Positions 17,094 to 28,411 of a DNA stretch of 64,000 bases are shown one piece after another (position 1 is the stretch's first letter; each line of letters starts with the position of its first letter). Under the pieces are notes generated by a model. That model saw nothing but the letters and a program-made list of their open reading frames with translations. It made no database searches and was not told the origin of the DNA. The stretch is from Oxalobacteraceae bacterium (GTDB lineage: Bacteria > Pseudomonadota > Gammaproteobacteria > Burkholderiales > Burkholderiaceae_D), in assembly GCA_021151485.1 (NCBI GenBank), contig JAGKXB010000002.1, forward strand, positions 29,790 through 93,789, written 5' to 3'. Position numbers and translations under genes: made by a program.

Positions 17094-19091
17094 TTAAGGC
17101 ATAAACGCCAATTCTTTCGGCGAAACCGTCCCCAAACGCGCTTTCAATGATTGCGGCTTGTTCTCAAAAATGGCGGCGTAGTAATTGGCATTCGATAAAA
17201 CATTTTTTACGTAATTTCGGGTTTCGGTAAAAGGAATGGATTCAGCAAAAATGGCTCCTTCCACTGTTTGGTTCAACGTAGCTTGCCAGGAGCGTGGGCG
17301 TCTGGGGCCGGCGTTGTAGCCAGCGGCTGCCATGGCTTGGGAGCCGTCCAGATTGGCGAGCATCATGTTGAGATACGTGCTGCCTAGTAAGATGTTGGTG
17401 GCAATGTCATTCACCTGATTGATGGAGAAATTACGCAAGCCGATTTTTTGCGCCACATGCTGTGCCGTGGTTGGCATGAGTTGCATCAGGCCGGAAGCAC
17501 CGACGGAGGAGCGGGCATTCAAAATAAAGCGTGATTCCTGGCGGATCAATCCATACACGAATGCCATTTCCAACCCCGTGCTTTGGGTAGTTTTGTACAG
17601 GACGTCGCGGTAAGGCGTGGGGAAGCGCTGGCTGAAATCGATTTCTGTTTTGGTGCGATCAGAAGTGCTGACCATGCGATCCAAAACGTCATTTTGACGT
17701 GCGAATTCGGCAGCGGCCAAGAGCTCACGCTCGCTCATTTTGCGTACTTCCCAATTCCATTCTCGTATGCCTTCTTGACGCAGATTGAGAGCGAAAAATT
17801 TCAGCGCGCGCAGTAAACCTGGGTTGTTGGCTATGACTTGTATTTCTTGGGTAGTCGGAGCTGGTGCACTAACAGGAACGGTGGTTTTTTGGCCCAATTC
17901 TTCCAAGGCCAATTGGCCGTAAAAATTGTTTTGATCCGCAATCGATAAAAACAGCTTGCGTGCTTCTTCCGATTTACCGGATTGTTTTAATGCTCGACCT
18001 TTCCAATAAACCCAGGTCACGTCATTGCGTAAAGATAATGGCATCGCGTCAATACCGGCTTGCACCAGCTTCCAATCGCCCGCCCGCAAAGCGATACGCA
18101 CTTGCCATTGAGAAGCGTCTAATGAAAGCGGTGCATTGTTGATGCGGCGCCAATAATCTAACGCTTCTGGCATGAGTTTGAATGATGCTTGCAAGGCAAT
18201 TTGCGTCCATGCTAAACCTAATTCTTGCGTGGTGAGTTTTTTCTCTTGTTCAACTTCCATCAACGCATTGACTGAGCGAGCAGGGTTGGTTTTTGCTGCA
18301 CGGCCCAGTGCAATGATGTAAATCTGACGCGCGGCGTAATTGCTTCCTAGTTCCTGCGTCAAAATTTTTTCTGGATCGGTCATTGCTTGCATGACTTTGC
18401 TGACCAGGTTGTTATCGCTTGCGGTGTTGTTTTCCCCAGCCAATATTTGCGCCATGCGCTGAGCAGGATCGGCGGCGTTGGCTTCTGCCGCCAGCCGGAT
18501 TTGGGCCCAAACGTCTTTCCTCGAGAATTCTCCATTGTCTAATAGCGTCATGATCAGCGCATTGCATGCCACACCATAATCCTTGGGAGAGGTCAACAAT
18601 AGGCGCGCTTCATCAACCACCGATTGGCGCTTCAAGGCGCGCGACATCAAGGAATAACATTTGAGTTGGTAATCATCTTTTAAGACAAATTGCGGATATT
18701 GCTCGTCAAACGTATTCCAATCACGTTGGCGTCCCAATTCAAGCAGCCAGTCATTACGTAAACGATCGGCAATTGCCATGCCATCGTAGCGCGTCAAAAA
18801 ATCGCGTATTTCGTTGCTGCTGGCAGTTTGAATGCGTGGTTTGAGACGGTAATAATCTACATAAGCCGGCATGGGATAATCGGATAAACGTACTGCTAAA
18901 TCCGCTGCTTTGCCAGCCTCATTGCGACGTGAGGCTTCTCGTAGTGCTAAAAAATTATTGTCTTGAGACGTAGAGTAAATAGGATAAGTGGAGTGCAGCG
19001 TGCTTTTTTGTGCATAAGCAATGGGCGAGGCTGACAAGATCATGAGCGCTGATGCCAAGACAGGGCCAATTATCCATGTTGGGTGGAACAT
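17094..19091 (-). CDS. slt: Soluble lytic murein transglycosylase (Slt70 family)
   Basis: A 665-residue periplasmic enzyme that cleaves peptidoglycan between MurNAc and GlcNAc to form 1,6-anhydroMurNAc ends. A signal peptide (cleavage near SPIAYA-QK) is followed by a long helical superhelix of about 450 residues and a C-terminal SLT domain: catalytic Glu in YGLIRQESRF, then SVGASGLMQLMPTTA, then the AAYNAGPRR motif. Length and order match Slt70. It is the first gene of the slt-cca pair and is divergent from the cyclo-ligase gene, so its promoter lies in 19092-19265. Confidence 0.95.
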   Translation of the reverse strand: MFHPTWIIGPVLASALMILSASPIAYAQKSTLHSTYPIYSTSQDNNFLALREASRRNEAGKAADLAVRLSDYPMPAYVDYYRLKPRIQTASSNEIRDFLTRYDGMAIADRLRNDWLLELGRQRDWNTFDEQYPQFVLKDDYQLKCYSLMSRALKRQSVVDEARLLLTSPKDYGVACNALIMTLLDNGEFSRKDVWAQIRLAAEANAADPAQRMAQILAGENNTASDNNLVSKVMQAMTDPEKILTQELGSNYAARQIYIIALGRAAKTNPARSVNALMEVEQEKKLTTQELGLAWTQIALQASFKLMPEALDYWRRINNAPLSLDASQWQVRIALRAGDWKLVQAGIDAMPLSLRNDVTWVYWKGRALKQSGKSEEARKLFLSIADQNNFYGQLALEELGQKTTVPVSAPAPTTQEIQVIANNPGLLRALKFFALNLRQEGIREWNWEVRKMSERELLAAAEFARQNDVLDRMVSTSDRTKTEIDFSQRFPTPYRDVLYKTTQSTGLEMAFVYGLIRQESRFILNARSSVGASGLMQLMPTTAQHVAQKIGLRNFSINQVNDIATNILLGSTYLNMMLANLDGSQAMAAAGYNAGPRRPRSWQATLNQTVEGAIFAESIPFTETRNYVKNVLSNANYYAAIFENKPQSLKARLGTVSPKELAFMP

Positions 19092-19265
19092 TGTTGAGTG
19101 ACTTTCACTGTGATTTGGAGACGGATACGGAAGAATGTAGAAGGCGATGATGCAATACTAACAACCGGTGCTAAGGATAGCATGTGCTTCTATCAAATTG
19201 CCCGACGTAATGCTCTTGGTTGTGAAATTTTTTGGGCTTTTTGTATCAATAAAACATTAATAAAC

Positions 19266-19808
19266 ATGAATAAAATTGCGCTAAGACAGACTTTAAAATC
19301 CGAGCGGTGCACCTTATCTACGACGCAGCGCATGGCATGGGATGCCGCGATTTGTGCGCATGTGCTGGCCTGGTGGGAGGCGCATCCTGTGAGAACTTTG
19401 GGGATTTATTGGCCCATGTCGGGCGAGCCGGATTTGTGTCCGGCGTATGAAGCTTTGGCTGCGCGTGGGGTGCAATTTGCTTTGCCGGTTGTGGTAGATA
19501 AAAACGTAGCGCTGCAATTTGCCGCTTGGACGATTGGGGATGCTTTAAAGAAAGATGCGTTCGGGGTTGACGTTCCTGCCGTGATCAAGCTATCTGCCTT
19601 GCCAGAAGCTTTGCTGATTCCTTGCCTGGGCTTTAGCGCACAGCGTTTTCGCTTAGGATACGGCGGCGGTTTTTATGACCGCACGCTCGCATCGTCGCCT
19701 CGTCCCTTGGCGATTGGTATTGCGTATGCTTGCGCGCAAGTCGTGTTTGATACCGGCTCGTACGATATTGCAATGGATCGCATCATTACCGAATGCGGTT
19801 TTGTTTAA
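19266..19808 (+). CDS. fau: 5-formyltetrahydrofolate cyclo-ligase
   Basis: Converts 5-formyl-THF to 5,10-methenyl-THF with ATP. The 180-residue protein has the basic N-terminus (MNKIALRQTLKSER), the LGIYWPMSGEPD strand (about 43-54), the LLIPCLGF region and the signature RLGYGGGFYDRTL (about 130-142), which binds ATP and substrate. The frame is open upstream to 19098, but the family length and the KIALRQ start support ATG 19266. It is divergent from slt. The pirin gene follows 28 bp downstream, probably in the same transcript. Confidence 0.93.
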   Translation: MNKIALRQTLKSERCTLSTTQRMAWDAAICAHVLAWWEAHPVRTLGIYWPMSGEPDLCPAYEALAARGVQFALPVVVDKNVALQFAAWTIGDALKKDAFGVDVPAVIKLSALPEALLIPCLGFSAQRFRLGYGGGFYDRTLASSPRPLAIGIAYACAQVVFDTGSYDIAMDRIITECGFV

Positions 19809-19836
19809 CGTTAGTAGTGTAAAAAAGGAAAACACC

Positions 19837-20544
19837 ATGATGGAGTTACGTAGAAGTAAAGAGCGCGGTCATGCCAATTTGGGTTGGTTGGACTCGTATC
19901 ACAGTTTTTCTTTTGCCCATTATCACGATCCTAAGCACATGGGATTTGGCCCCTTGCGTGTGATTAATGATGACAAGATTCAAGCCGGTGCTGGATTTGG
20001 CACGCATGGTCATAAAGACATGGAAATCATCACCTATGTGTTGGAAGGCGAGCTGGAACACAAAGACAGCATGGGCAACGGCAGCGTATTGCGCCCTGGC
20101 GATGTACAACGCATGAGTGCCGGAACGGGGGTGATGCATTCGGAATTCAATCACTCGCAACAAGTCACTACCCATTTGCTGCAAATATGGATTATTCCCG
20201 ATCAAGCTGGCGTTACTCCTGGCTACCAGGAAAAACACTTCACCAATGCGGAAAAAGAAGGGCGCTTATGTCTGCTGGCATCAAAAACTGGTCAGGATGG
20301 TTCCATCTCAATCCACCAGAACGCCAAACTTTATGCAGGTCTTTTTCATGCAGAACAACAAGCCGAGTTAAACATTGCCCCTGGTCGTTTGGCCTATGTG
20401 CACGTAGTAAAAGGAACGATTTCGCTGAACGATCAAGTGCTTTCTGGTGGCGATGCGTTAAAACTTAGCGATGAGCAAGTGTTGCGCATACAGCACGGTG
20501 ATCACGCTGAGGTGTTGGTGTTTGATTTGCCTGGGTTTGAGTAG
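19837..20544 (+). CDS. Pirin family protein (quercetinase-like bicupin)
   Basis: A 235-residue bicupin of the YhhW/pirin type. The metal site is intact in the N-terminal cupin: two histidines in THGHKDMEI and the His/Glu pair in GVMHSEFN. YhhW-like members show quercetin 2,3-dioxygenase activity; others act as redox sensors, so the physiological role is open. I chose ATG 19837 because an AAAGGAA ribosome-binding site lies just upstream and MMELRRSKERGH is the standard start; a longer frame from 19675 only overlaps the cyclo-ligase gene. Confidence 0.92.
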   Translation: MMELRRSKERGHANLGWLDSYHSFSFAHYHDPKHMGFGPLRVINDDKIQAGAGFGTHGHKDMEIITYVLEGELEHKDSMGNGSVLRPGDVQRMSAGTGVMHSEFNHSQQVTTHLLQIWIIPDQAGVTPGYQEKHFTNAEKEGRLCLLASKTGQDGSISIHQNAKLYAGLFHAEQQAELNIAPGRLAYVHVVKGTISLNDQVLSGGDALKLSDEQVLRIQHGDHAEVLVFDLPGFE

Positions 20545-20587
20545 GCGTGAAGTTGAATATTTGATACAGGTTGTTTTCCTACCAATT

Positions 20588-20666
20588 AGGGTGCAATGAG
20601 CGTCGCGCATTGCACCGTCATCGCAGGCCACCACACGGGGCAATGCGCTTCGCTTATTAACGCCCT
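20588..20666. repeat. GGTGCAAT hairpin, dispersed repeat copy 2, with a degenerate neighbour
   Basis: A perfect inverted repeat GGTGCAATG / CATTGCACC with a 9-nt loop lies at 20590-20616, nearly identical to the one at 1691-1717. About 20 bp on, GGGGCAATGCGCTTCGCTTATT (about 20636-20657) looks like a decayed second copy of the same hairpin. The pair sits between the pirin gene and the efflux operon and could act as a transcription barrier. Confidence 0.6.
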
Positions 20667-20784
20667 GCAAGATTTGTAACCCCATGTAAACAAGCTATAG
20701 CCATCCAGAAAAGCTAAGGTAAGCTGTTGCGCTGAGTGCATTTCATCACCAATCAAAATCATCAAAAATTAATAATCAACAATC

Positions 20785-22062
20785 ATGAAAACAACGAATC
20801 CACACGCTGATCAGCCACCAGTCGCTCGTCGTAAAACGCATATGGGTAGTTTGATTGCGATTGCTTTGTTGGCCGGATCGGGTTGGCTGGCTTGGCATTT
20901 GACGCATCCAGATACGCCCGCAGGCGTTACACAAAATGCTGGCGGGGGACGTCGTGGCGCGCCGGCGACTACGGTGGGGGTGGCGAGTGTTGAGCGCGTG
21001 GATATCCCGGTGGTGCTGGATGCGTTGGGCACTGTGACGCCTGCGGCGACGACGACTGTACGGCCACAGGTTTCTGGTGTGTTGCAAAAGGTATTATTTA
21101 CCGAAGGCCAGATGGTGAAAGCCGGGCAATTGCTAGCAATCATCGATCCACGTCAGTTTGAAATGGCCTTGATGCAGGCGACGGGGCAGCGTCAGCGAGA
21201 TGAGGCGCAGTTGGACAATGCGAATTTGACCTTGCAACGCTATCGTACTTTGTTGGCGCAAGATTCCATCGCCAAGCAAGAGGTGGATACGCAAGCTGCG
21301 TTAGTTAAACAGTTGCAAGGCACTGTCATGACGGATCGTGCGGCGGAAGGTACTGCGCGTCTTAATTTGAGCTATAGCAAAATCGTGGCGCCGATTAGTG
21401 GGCGGGTTGGTTTGCGGACGGTGGATGTGGGTAATCTCGTGAGTACTGGCGATACCAATGGAATTGCTGTGATTACGCAAGTTGCACCGATTGATGTTGA
21501 ATTTGCCGTGCCACAGGATCGAGTACCGGAATTGCGGGCTAGCATCAGCGGCGATGAAAAAACCAAACTGGTCGCGACAGCACTTGATCGTAGTCGTACT
21601 ACTGTGCTGGATACGGGTACTTTCTTGGCGTTAGACAATCAAGTCGATACGCAGACTGGTACGGTACGTGCCAAAGCGCGTTTTGCTAATGCGAAGTTGC
21701 CGCTTTTTCCTAGTCAATTTGTTAATCTTCGTTTGGCGATGCGCACGATCAAAGATGCGCTAGTGATACCAGTTTCAGCCTTAAGACATGGCAGCAATGG
21801 CGATTTTGTGTATGTCTTAAATCGCGCGGATAAAACGGTTGCATTGCGTTTGGTTAAACGGGGTCAGGCAACGACGGATAAGGTGGAAATTGCCAGTGGT
21901 TTGGCATTGGGTGAGCAAGTGATTACGGAGGGTGCGGATCGCTTGAAAGATGGCGCGCGCGTGGTGTTGCCTGGTGATAAATCGGCAGGCGCAAATGGAG
22001 CCAGTTCAGGTCGCCGTGGGCGCGGTGCGCATGGTGCTGCTTCTGCTACCACTAAGTCCTAA
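20785..22062 (+). CDS. muxA: RND efflux periplasmic adaptor, MdtA/MuxA type
   Basis: The membrane-fusion protein that joins the inner-membrane RND pump to the outer-membrane channel. The 425 residues contain a membrane anchor (about 22-40), the first half of the lipoyl domain (TVTPAATTTVRPQVSGVL, then VKAGQLLAIID), a helical hairpin (about 130-190), the second lipoyl half (YSKIVAPISGRVGLR) and beta-barrel and membrane-proximal domains. The tail is Gly/Ala/Arg-rich and disordered. It is the first of four co-directional genes (18-bp gap, then overlaps), the muxABC-opmB (mdtABC-like) order. The ribosome-binding site is weak. Confidence 0.92.
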   Translation: MKTTNPHADQPPVARRKTHMGSLIAIALLAGSGWLAWHLTHPDTPAGVTQNAGGGRRGAPATTVGVASVERVDIPVVLDALGTVTPAATTTVRPQVSGVLQKVLFTEGQMVKAGQLLAIIDPRQFEMALMQATGQRQRDEAQLDNANLTLQRYRTLLAQDSIAKQEVDTQAALVKQLQGTVMTDRAAEGTARLNLSYSKIVAPISGRVGLRTVDVGNLVSTGDTNGIAVITQVAPIDVEFAVPQDRVPELRASISGDEKTKLVATALDRSRTTVLDTGTFLALDNQVDTQTGTVRAKARFANAKLPLFPSQFVNLRLAMRTIKDALVIPVSALRHGSNGDFVYVLNRADKTVALRLVKRGQATTDKVEIASGLALGEQVITEGADRLKDGARVVLPGDKSAGANGASSGRRGRGAHGAASATTKS

Positions 22063-22080
22063 GCCGAACAGCGTGTCGTC

Positions 22081-25000
22081 ATGAATCCATCCCGTCTATT
22101 TATCATGCGGCCGGTCGCCACTGCACTTTTGATGTTGGCGATTGTGCTGGCTGGTTTGATCGGTTTTAAATTCCTTCCCTTATCGGCATTGCCACAGGTT
22201 GATTTCCCCACTATTCAGGTGCAAACCCTGTACCCAGGGGCTAGTCCTGAAGTCATGAGTCAAACCGTGACGGCGCCTTTGGAACGTCAGTTTGGTCAAA
22301 TTGCTGGATTGCAGCGTATGAGTTCCACCAGCGCGGCGGGTGTTTCCATCGTGACTTTGCAATTTGGTCTTGGGCAAACACTGGATGTGGCTGAGCAAGG
22401 TGTGCAGGCGGCGATTAATGCGAGTGGTTCGCTATTGCCGGCGGATTTGCCCGCGCCGCCGGTTTACGCCAAGGTCAATCCAGCTGATGCGCCAGTGCTG
22501 ACGCTGGCGATTACGTCCGACACCTTGCCTTTGAGCGAAGTGCAAAACATGGTGAATACGCGATTGGCCTTAAAAATTAGCCAAGTCACGGGCGTCGGCC
22601 TGGTTACCTTATCTGGCGGCCAGCGTCCGGCGGTACGGATTCAGGCGGATACGCAATTGCTGGCTTCGTATGGTTTGGGGCTGGATACCATCCGCACGGC
22701 GATTAGCGCTGCCAATGCCAATAGCGCCAAAGGCAGTTTTGACGGCCCGACTCGTTCTTATACGATTAATGCCAATGATCAATTGCTGGCTGCAAGCGAT
22801 TACAAAAACCTGATCGTTGCTTATCGCAATGGTGCACCAGTGCGTTTGTCCGAAGTGGCGCAAGTGGTGGATAGCGCTGAAAACGTCAGGCTAGGCGCAT
22901 GGTCGGGCATGAAACCCGCCATCATCCTGAACGTGCAGCGCCAGCCGGGTGCCAATGTGATTGCAACCGTCGATGCGATCAAGGCGCGTATGCCGGAATT
23001 GCAATCTGGCTTGCCAGCATCGATTCGGGTCGATGTGTTAAGCGATCGCACCAATGGCATTCGCGCTTCGGTCGAACATGTGGAGTTGGAATTAGTGCTG
23101 GCGGTGTTGCTAGTGGTGCTGGTGATTTTTGCTTTTTTGCACAGCTTGCGTGCCACCGTGATTGCCAGTTTGGCGGTGCCGATTTCATTGATTGGTACCT
23201 TTGGCGCCATGTATTTATTGGGTTATAGCTTGAATAACCTGAGCTTGATGGCCCTGACGATTGCCACCGGTTTTGTGGTGGATGATGCGATTGTGATGAT
23301 AGAAATCATCGCGCGTTACATTGAAGAGGGCGAAAAACCCATGGCAGCTGCGTTGAAGGGCGCTAGCCAGATTGGTTTCACCATTATTTCTCTGACAGTT
23401 TCGTTGATTGCGGTGCTGATTCCCTTGCTGTTTATGGGTGATGTGGTGGGGCGCTTGTTTCGCGAATTTGCCGTCACGCTGGCGATGACGATTTTGATTT
23501 CTGCCGTGGTCTCGCTCACGCTGGTGCCCATGATGTCAGCGCGTTGGTTGAAGCATGAGGAAGTCGCTCAGGGCAACAAATTTGGTCGTTACGTGCAAAA
23601 TTTTTTCGATTGGATTGTGCGTTACTACGATCGTTCGTTAGGTTGGGTGCTGGAACATCAGACGGCAACTTTGTTTGTTGCTTTCTTGACCCTGGTATTG
23701 ACGGTGGTGCTGTATTTGGTGATTCCTAAGGGATTATTTCCCACCCAAGATACGGGTCAATTGCAAGCGCGGATAGAAACTGCGCAGTCGGTTTCGTATA
23801 CAAGAATGGCCGATTTGCAGCAGCAAGTTGCCAAGGCGATTTTGCAAGATCCCGATGTGGCGTCTTTGAGTTCTTTAGTCGGCGTGGATGCCGCCAACAA
23901 TACGATGTTGCATACCGGCAGCATGTTGATCAATTTGAAAAAGAAACGCACTGGCGATCAGCAGCAAACCATGGATCGTTTGCGTCAGCGTGTGGATCAA
24001 ATTGCTGGCGTGACGCTGTATCTGCAACCCACGCAGGATTTGACGATCGATGCGGAAACTGGCCCGACGCAATACCGGATTTCACTCGAAGGCGCCGACA
24101 CTGCCACAGTGGTGCAGTGGGCGGGCAAATTGTCGCAGCGCATGCAGGAATTGAAGCAGCTACGCAATGTGGTGTCCGATGCGGGGGCGACGGGTAGCGC
24201 GGCGTTTATTAATATCGATCGTGATACGGCGTCGCGCTTGTCGATCACCGCAGCGGCGATTGACGATGCCTTGTATAGCGCTTTCGGTCAGCGCATCGTG
24301 TCCACCATTTTCACGGAAACCAACCAATATCGTGTGATTTTGGAAGCGCAGCAAAATCTGTTGAATACGCCTGAATCGCTGGGCAACTTGCAGATACGCA
24401 CTGGTTCTGGCAAAGCAGTTCCCTTGTCATCGATTGCCACGATTACGGAAAAACCCACGCCGCTGCAAATTACTCACGTGGCGCAATATCCCGCGACGAC
24501 GCTGGGTTTTGATACCGCACCTGGCGTCTCGCTAGGTAGCGCAGTGGATGCGATACGCGATGCGGCGCAAAAAATGAATATGCCATCGAGCGTGTCGCTG
24601 AGCTTTCTTGGTGCGGCGGGCGCGTATCAGGCTTCGTTGCACAATCAATTGTGGTTGATCCTGGCGGCGCTGGTTTGCGTTTACATTGTGCTTGGCGTGT
24701 TGTATGAAAGTTATATCCATCCGCTGACGATTCTTTCGACCCTGCCATCTGCTGGCGTGGGTGCGTTGCTTGCGTTGATGTTATGCGGTCATGATTTGGG
24801 CGTGATTGGCATCATCGGGATTATTTTGCTGATTGGTATCGTCAAGAAAAACGCCATTATGATGATTGATTTTGCGATTGATGCTGAACGGAAAGAAGGA
24901 AAAACACCATTTGATGCAATTCGTCAGGCAGCTTTGCTGCGTTTTAGACCCATCATGATGACGACATTAGCGGCGTTGTTTGCTGCCTTGCCGCTGATGT

Positions 25001-25182
25001 TTGGTTGGGGTGAGGGTGCAGAGTTAAGGCGTCCGCTGGGGTTGTCGATTTTTGGCGGATTGATATTGAGTCAGATGCTGACTTTGTTCACCACGCCGGT
25101 GATTTACCTCGGTTTTGACCGTTTGGCGCGTCGTTGGTCAAACCAATCGAATCCAAATGGAGCGGCAAGTGAATCTGTCTGA
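22081..25182 (+). CDS. muxB: RND multidrug transporter subunit, MdtB/MuxB type
   Basis: An inner-membrane proton/drug antiporter subunit of 1033 residues with 12 membrane segments and two large periplasmic loops. It starts [18 protein letters not shown], and its first porter loop has [16 protein letters not shown]. The transmembrane-4 proton-relay region reads [12 protein letters not shown] with both Asp residues, and the late [14 protein letters not shown] motif marks the second half. In this family two different RND subunits form the heterotrimer, so it should work with the next gene. The end of the gene overlaps the next start by 14 bp. Confidence 0.94.
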   Translation: MNPSRLFIMRPVATALLMLAIVLAGLIGFKFLPLSALPQVDFPTIQVQTLYPGASPEVMSQTVTAPLERQFGQIAGLQRMSSTSAAGVSIVTLQFGLGQTLDVAEQGVQAAINASGSLLPADLPAPPVYAKVNPADAPVLTLAITSDTLPLSEVQNMVNTRLALKISQVTGVGLVTLSGGQRPAVRIQADTQLLASYGLGLDTIRTAISAANANSAKGSFDGPTRSYTINANDQLLAASDYKNLIVAYRNGAPVRLSEVAQVVDSAENVRLGAWSGMKPAIILNVQRQPGANVIATVDAIKARMPELQSGLPASIRVDVLSDRTNGIRASVEHVELELVLAVLLVVLVIFAFLHSLRATVIASLAVPISLIGTFGAMYLLGYSLNNLSLMALTIATGFVVDDAIVMIEIIARYIEEGEKPMAAALKGASQIGFTIISLTVSLIAVLIPLLFMGDVVGRLFREFAVTLAMTILISAVVSLTLVPMMSARWLKHEEVAQGNKFGRYVQNFFDWIVRYYDRSLGWVLEHQTATLFVAFLTLVLTVVLYLVIPKGLFPTQDTGQLQARIETAQSVSYTRMADLQQQVAKAILQDPDVASLSSLVGVDAANNTMLHTGSMLINLKKKRTGDQQQTMDRLRQRVDQIAGVTLYLQPTQDLTIDAETGPTQYRISLEGADTATVVQWAGKLSQRMQELKQLRNVVSDAGATGSAAFINIDRDTASRLSITAAAIDDALYSAFGQRIVSTIFTETNQYRVILEAQQNLLNTPESLGNLQIRTGSGKAVPLSSIATITEKPTPLQITHVAQYPATTLGFDTAPGVSLGSAVDAIRDAAQKMNMPSSVSLSFLGAAGAYQASLHNQLWLILAALVCVYIVLGVLYESYIHPLTILSTLPSAGVGALLALMLCGHDLGVIGIIGIILLIGIVKKNAIMMIDFAIDAERKEGKTPFDAIRQAALLRFRPIMMTTLAALFAALPLMFGWGEGAELRRPLGLSIFGGLILSQMLTLFTTPVIYLGFDRLARRWSNQSNPNGAASESV

Positions 25183-28100
25183 GCCATTTGTCCGCAGACC
25201 GGTCGCCACCGTATTGCTGACCGTGGGGTTGGCGCTGGCGGGCATTGGGGCGTTTTTCACCTTGCCGGTGTCGCCATTGCCGCAAGTGGATTTTCCGACG
25301 ATTTCAGTCAGCGCTTCTTTGCCTGGTGCAAGTCCAGACACTATGGCGACCAGCGTGGCTACGCCATTGGAGAGGCGTTTGGGCGTGATCGCTGGTGTCA
25401 ATGAAATGACATCCAACAGCGGCAATGGTTCCGCACGTATCAGTTTGCAGTTCGATTTAAGCCGCAAGATTGATGCTGCGGCACGGGAAGTACAGGCGGC
25501 GATTAATGCTTCACGCGCTGATTTGCCCGCTACGCTGAAAAGCAATCCAACCTACCGCAAAGCCAATCCATCCGATGCGCCGATTATCATTTTGGCCTTG
25601 ACCTCCAAAACACGTTCGCCTGGTCAGGTGTATGAGGCGGTGTCGAATCTGGTGCAGCAAAAACTGGCACAGGTCGATGGCGTCGGTGATGTTGAGCTGG
25701 GCGGTGGTTCGCTGCCAGCAGTGCGCGTCGAGTTGTTGCCATTTGCGCTGAATCGTTACGGCGTCAGTATGGAAGACGTACGAGCGGCGATTCAAGCTGG
25801 TAGTGCCAATCGGCCCAAAGGCGCGATTGAGGGCGATGAAAAACGGCTGCAAATTTATTCTCAAGTCGGCAATAGCGCCAACCGACCAGTGGCGGCGGAT
25901 TATCGCAGCTTGGTCGTCGCATGGCGTAATGGTGCGGCGATTCGTTTGGATGACGTGGCAGAAGTCAAAGATGGCGTGGAAGACCGGCGCACGCTAGGTT
26001 TGTTCAATGGCGAACCAGCCGTCATCGTACTGGTGACGCGTCAGCCTGGCGCCAATGTGATTGCAACCGTGGATGGCGTGCGTGCGCTGTTGCCTGAATT
26101 GCAGGCGCAATTGCCGCAGGATGTGAAGCTGCAAGTCGCGTCGGACAGTACCAATTCCATCCGCTCATCGCTGCATGAAATCGAGATGACGCTGTTGATT
26201 TCGATCGTGTTGGTGGTGCTGGTGGTCAGTGCCTTTTTACGCAGCGCCCGTGCAACCATTATCCCGACCGTGGCAACTATCGTCTCCTTATTGGGGACGT
26301 TCGGCGTGATGTATTTAATGGGTTTTTCGCTGAATAATTTGACGCTGATGGCCCTGACGGTGGCCACCGGTTTCGTGGTGGATGATGCGATTGTGGTGCT
26401 GGAAAATACCAGCCGCCATATCGAACAAGGCATGGAACGTTTTCAAGCTGCTTTGCTAGGCGCGCGTGAAGTGGGCTTCACCGTGTTGTCGATTAGTTTG
26501 TCGTTGGTGGCAGTCTTTATTCCACTCTTATTCATGGGCGGGCAGATTGGGCGTTTGTTCCGTGAATTTGCGTTGACCTTGTCGGCAGCAGTATTGATTT
26601 CCTTGCTGATTTCCTTAACCACCACGCCCATGATGTGTGCCTGGTTGCTGAAACCCGGTCATGACATGCGTCCTCCTGGCAGGATAGCGAGATTGTTTGA
26701 GGCGGGTTTCAATCGTGTGCACAAGATTTATGAAGCTAGCCTGGATTGGGCTTTAAGCAATACCTGGTTGGTGATGATGATTTTGGTGGTGGTAGTTGGC
26801 TTGAACGTGTATTTGTTTATGGCTGCGCCTAAGGGCTTCTTTCCGCAGCAGGATACGGGTCAGTTAAATGGCGGTTTGCGGGCTGACCAAAGTATTTCGT
26901 TTGAAGCCATGCAGAGCAAGTTGCGCCAGCTGGTGGCGATCATCAAGCGCGATCCGGCGGTGGATACGGTGGTGGGATTCACCGGTGGCGGGCGTGCGGG
27001 TGGTGGGTTTATGTTCGTCAATCTGAAACCGGTTTCACAACGAAAAGACGGCGGCCAAGCTGTGATCGCCAGGCTGCGTCCACAGTTGGCAAAAGTGACC
27101 GGCGTGAGTTTGTTCTTGAATCCCGTACAGGATTTGCGTATGGGCGGACGGCAAAGCAATTCGACGTATCAGTACACCTTGAAAAGCGACAATATCGCCG
27201 ACTTGCGTGCATGGGCGAGCAAGCTGGCCGATTCGATGAAGCGTCAGCCAGCCTTGACCGATGTGGATACCGATCAGCAAGAAAATGGCGTCGAAACATT
27301 TGTCACCGTCGACCGCGACAGCGCCGCACGTCTAGGCATCAGCTCGCGCGACGTCGACAACGCCTTGTACAACGGCTTTGGTCAGCGGCAAGTGGCGACG
27401 ATTTATGGCGAACTCAACCAATATCACGTGATCATGGAAGTCGCCCCGCAATACACGCGCAGCCCGGAAGCCTTGAACGATGTGTATGTGCCAGCGAAAA
27501 GTACGACGACCAGCAAAAGCACGACAACAACTTCTACGACAACTAGCACTGCCAGCAACGTCATCAATCCTGCATTGCGCGACCAATCGGGCGGACAAGC
27601 GCTCAGCACCAGTACCACCACCATGGTGCCTTTATCGGCATTCGCCAAGTTTGCTGAAAAATCGACCGCTTCTTCCATCAACCATCAGGATGCAGAACTG
27701 GCGACGACGGTTTCTTTCAATCTGGCTCAAGGCAGCACGTTGAGCGATGGGCAAGCCGCAGTCAAACAAGCGGAAGCCGACATCGGCATGCCGACCAATG
27801 TGCGTGGCAGTTTTCAAGGCACGGCGCGCAGTTTTCAGGAATCGCAAAATCAGCAACCTTTGCTCATTTTGGCGGCGTTGGTGGTGATTTATATCGTGCT
27901 GGGTGTGTTGTACGAAAGCCTGGTGCATCCCATCACTGTGTTATCCACCTTGCCTTCAGCGGGCGTGGGTGCGGTGTTGGCGCTGCTGATGTTCAAGATG
28001 GAGTTTTCCATCATTGCGCTAATCGGGGTGTTTTTATTGATCGGTATCGTCAAAAAGAACGCCATCCTGATCATCGATTTTGCCCTTGAAGCCGAGCGTG

Positions 28101-28411
28101 CGCGTGGCTTATCGGCGTTGGAAGCCGTGCGTGAGGCTTGTTTATTGCGTTTCCGCGCGATTTTAATGACCACGTTGGCCGCTGCGCTGGGCGCGTTACC
28201 GCTGGCAATTGGTTTTGGCGAGGGTGCAGAATTGCGCCAGCCATTAGGCATTGCCATCATCGGTGGCTTGATTGCTAGTCAATTACTGACACTATTGACC
28301 ACGCCAGTCGTGTATATCCTGCTCGACAAACTGCGCCGTCGCAGTCCTACCGAGCGCCAACTGAGTCGCACTAACGACGATCTGTCCGACCTGCAACCAA
28401 CTTCACCATGA
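25169..28411 (+). CDS. muxC: RND multidrug transporter subunit, MdtC/MuxC type (GTG start)
   Basis: The second RND subunit of the heteromeric pump, about 1080 residues. I place the start at GTG 25169: GGAG at 25159-25162 is 6 nt upstream, and [17 protein letters not shown] is the canonical MdtC/MuxC N-terminus. Longer frames (ATG 25157, TTG 25115) run into muxB. The 14-bp overlap suggests translational coupling. The proton-relay [12 protein letters not shown] and the [22 protein letters not shown] motif are present. A Thr/Ser-rich insertion (about residues 785-825, [16 protein letters not shown]) sits in the second porter loop and is unusual for the family. Confidence 0.94.
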   Translation: MNLSEPFVRRPVATVLLTVGLALAGIGAFFTLPVSPLPQVDFPTISVSASLPGASPDTMATSVATPLERRLGVIAGVNEMTSNSGNGSARISLQFDLSRKIDAAAREVQAAINASRADLPATLKSNPTYRKANPSDAPIIILALTSKTRSPGQVYEAVSNLVQQKLAQVDGVGDVELGGGSLPAVRVELLPFALNRYGVSMEDVRAAIQAGSANRPKGAIEGDEKRLQIYSQVGNSANRPVAADYRSLVVAWRNGAAIRLDDVAEVKDGVEDRRTLGLFNGEPAVIVLVTRQPGANVIATVDGVRALLPELQAQLPQDVKLQVASDSTNSIRSSLHEIEMTLLISIVLVVLVVSAFLRSARATIIPTVATIVSLLGTFGVMYLMGFSLNNLTLMALTVATGFVVDDAIVVLENTSRHIEQGMERFQAALLGAREVGFTVLSISLSLVAVFIPLLFMGGQIGRLFREFALTLSAAVLISLLISLTTTPMMCAWLLKPGHDMRPPGRIARLFEAGFNRVHKIYEASLDWALSNTWLVMMILVVVVGLNVYLFMAAPKGFFPQQDTGQLNGGLRADQSISFEAMQSKLRQLVAIIKRDPAVDTVVGFTGGGRAGGGFMFVNLKPVSQRKDGGQAVIARLRPQLAKVTGVSLFLNPVQDLRMGGRQSNSTYQYTLKSDNIADLRAWASKLADSMKRQPALTDVDTDQQENGVETFVTVDRDSAARLGISSRDVDNALYNGFGQRQVATIYGELNQYHVIMEVAPQYTRSPEALNDVYVPAKSTTTSKSTTTTSTTTSTASNVINPALRDQSGGQALSTSTTTMVPLSAFAKFAEKSTASSINHQDAELATTVSFNLAQGSTLSDGQAAVKQAEADIGMPTNVRGSFQGTARSFQESQNQQPLLILAALVVIYIVLGVLYESLVHPITVLSTLPSAGVGAVLALLMFKMEFSIIALIGVFLLIGIVKKNAILIIDFALEAERARGLSALEAVREACLLRFRAILMTTLAAALGALPLAIGFGEGAELRQPLGIAIIGGLIASQLLTLLTTPVVYILLDKLRRRSPTERQLSRTNDDLSDLQPTSP

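Noticed and set aside
19092..19265. Possible 6S RNA before the 5-formyl-THF cyclo-ligase gene
   Set aside because: The gap has the right length and gene neighbour, but I cannot find the conserved central bubble or closing stems; it is more simply the slt/fau divergent promoter region.
19675..19836. Longer pirin-family start overlapping the cyclo-ligase gene
   Set aside because: The extra residues are a frame shadow of the upstream gene; ATG 19837 has a ribosome-binding site and the family N-terminus.
22899..23228. Extra reading frames inside the RND pump genes, both strands
   Set aside because: They arise from the codon bias of muxB and muxC, match no family and have no ribosome-binding sites.
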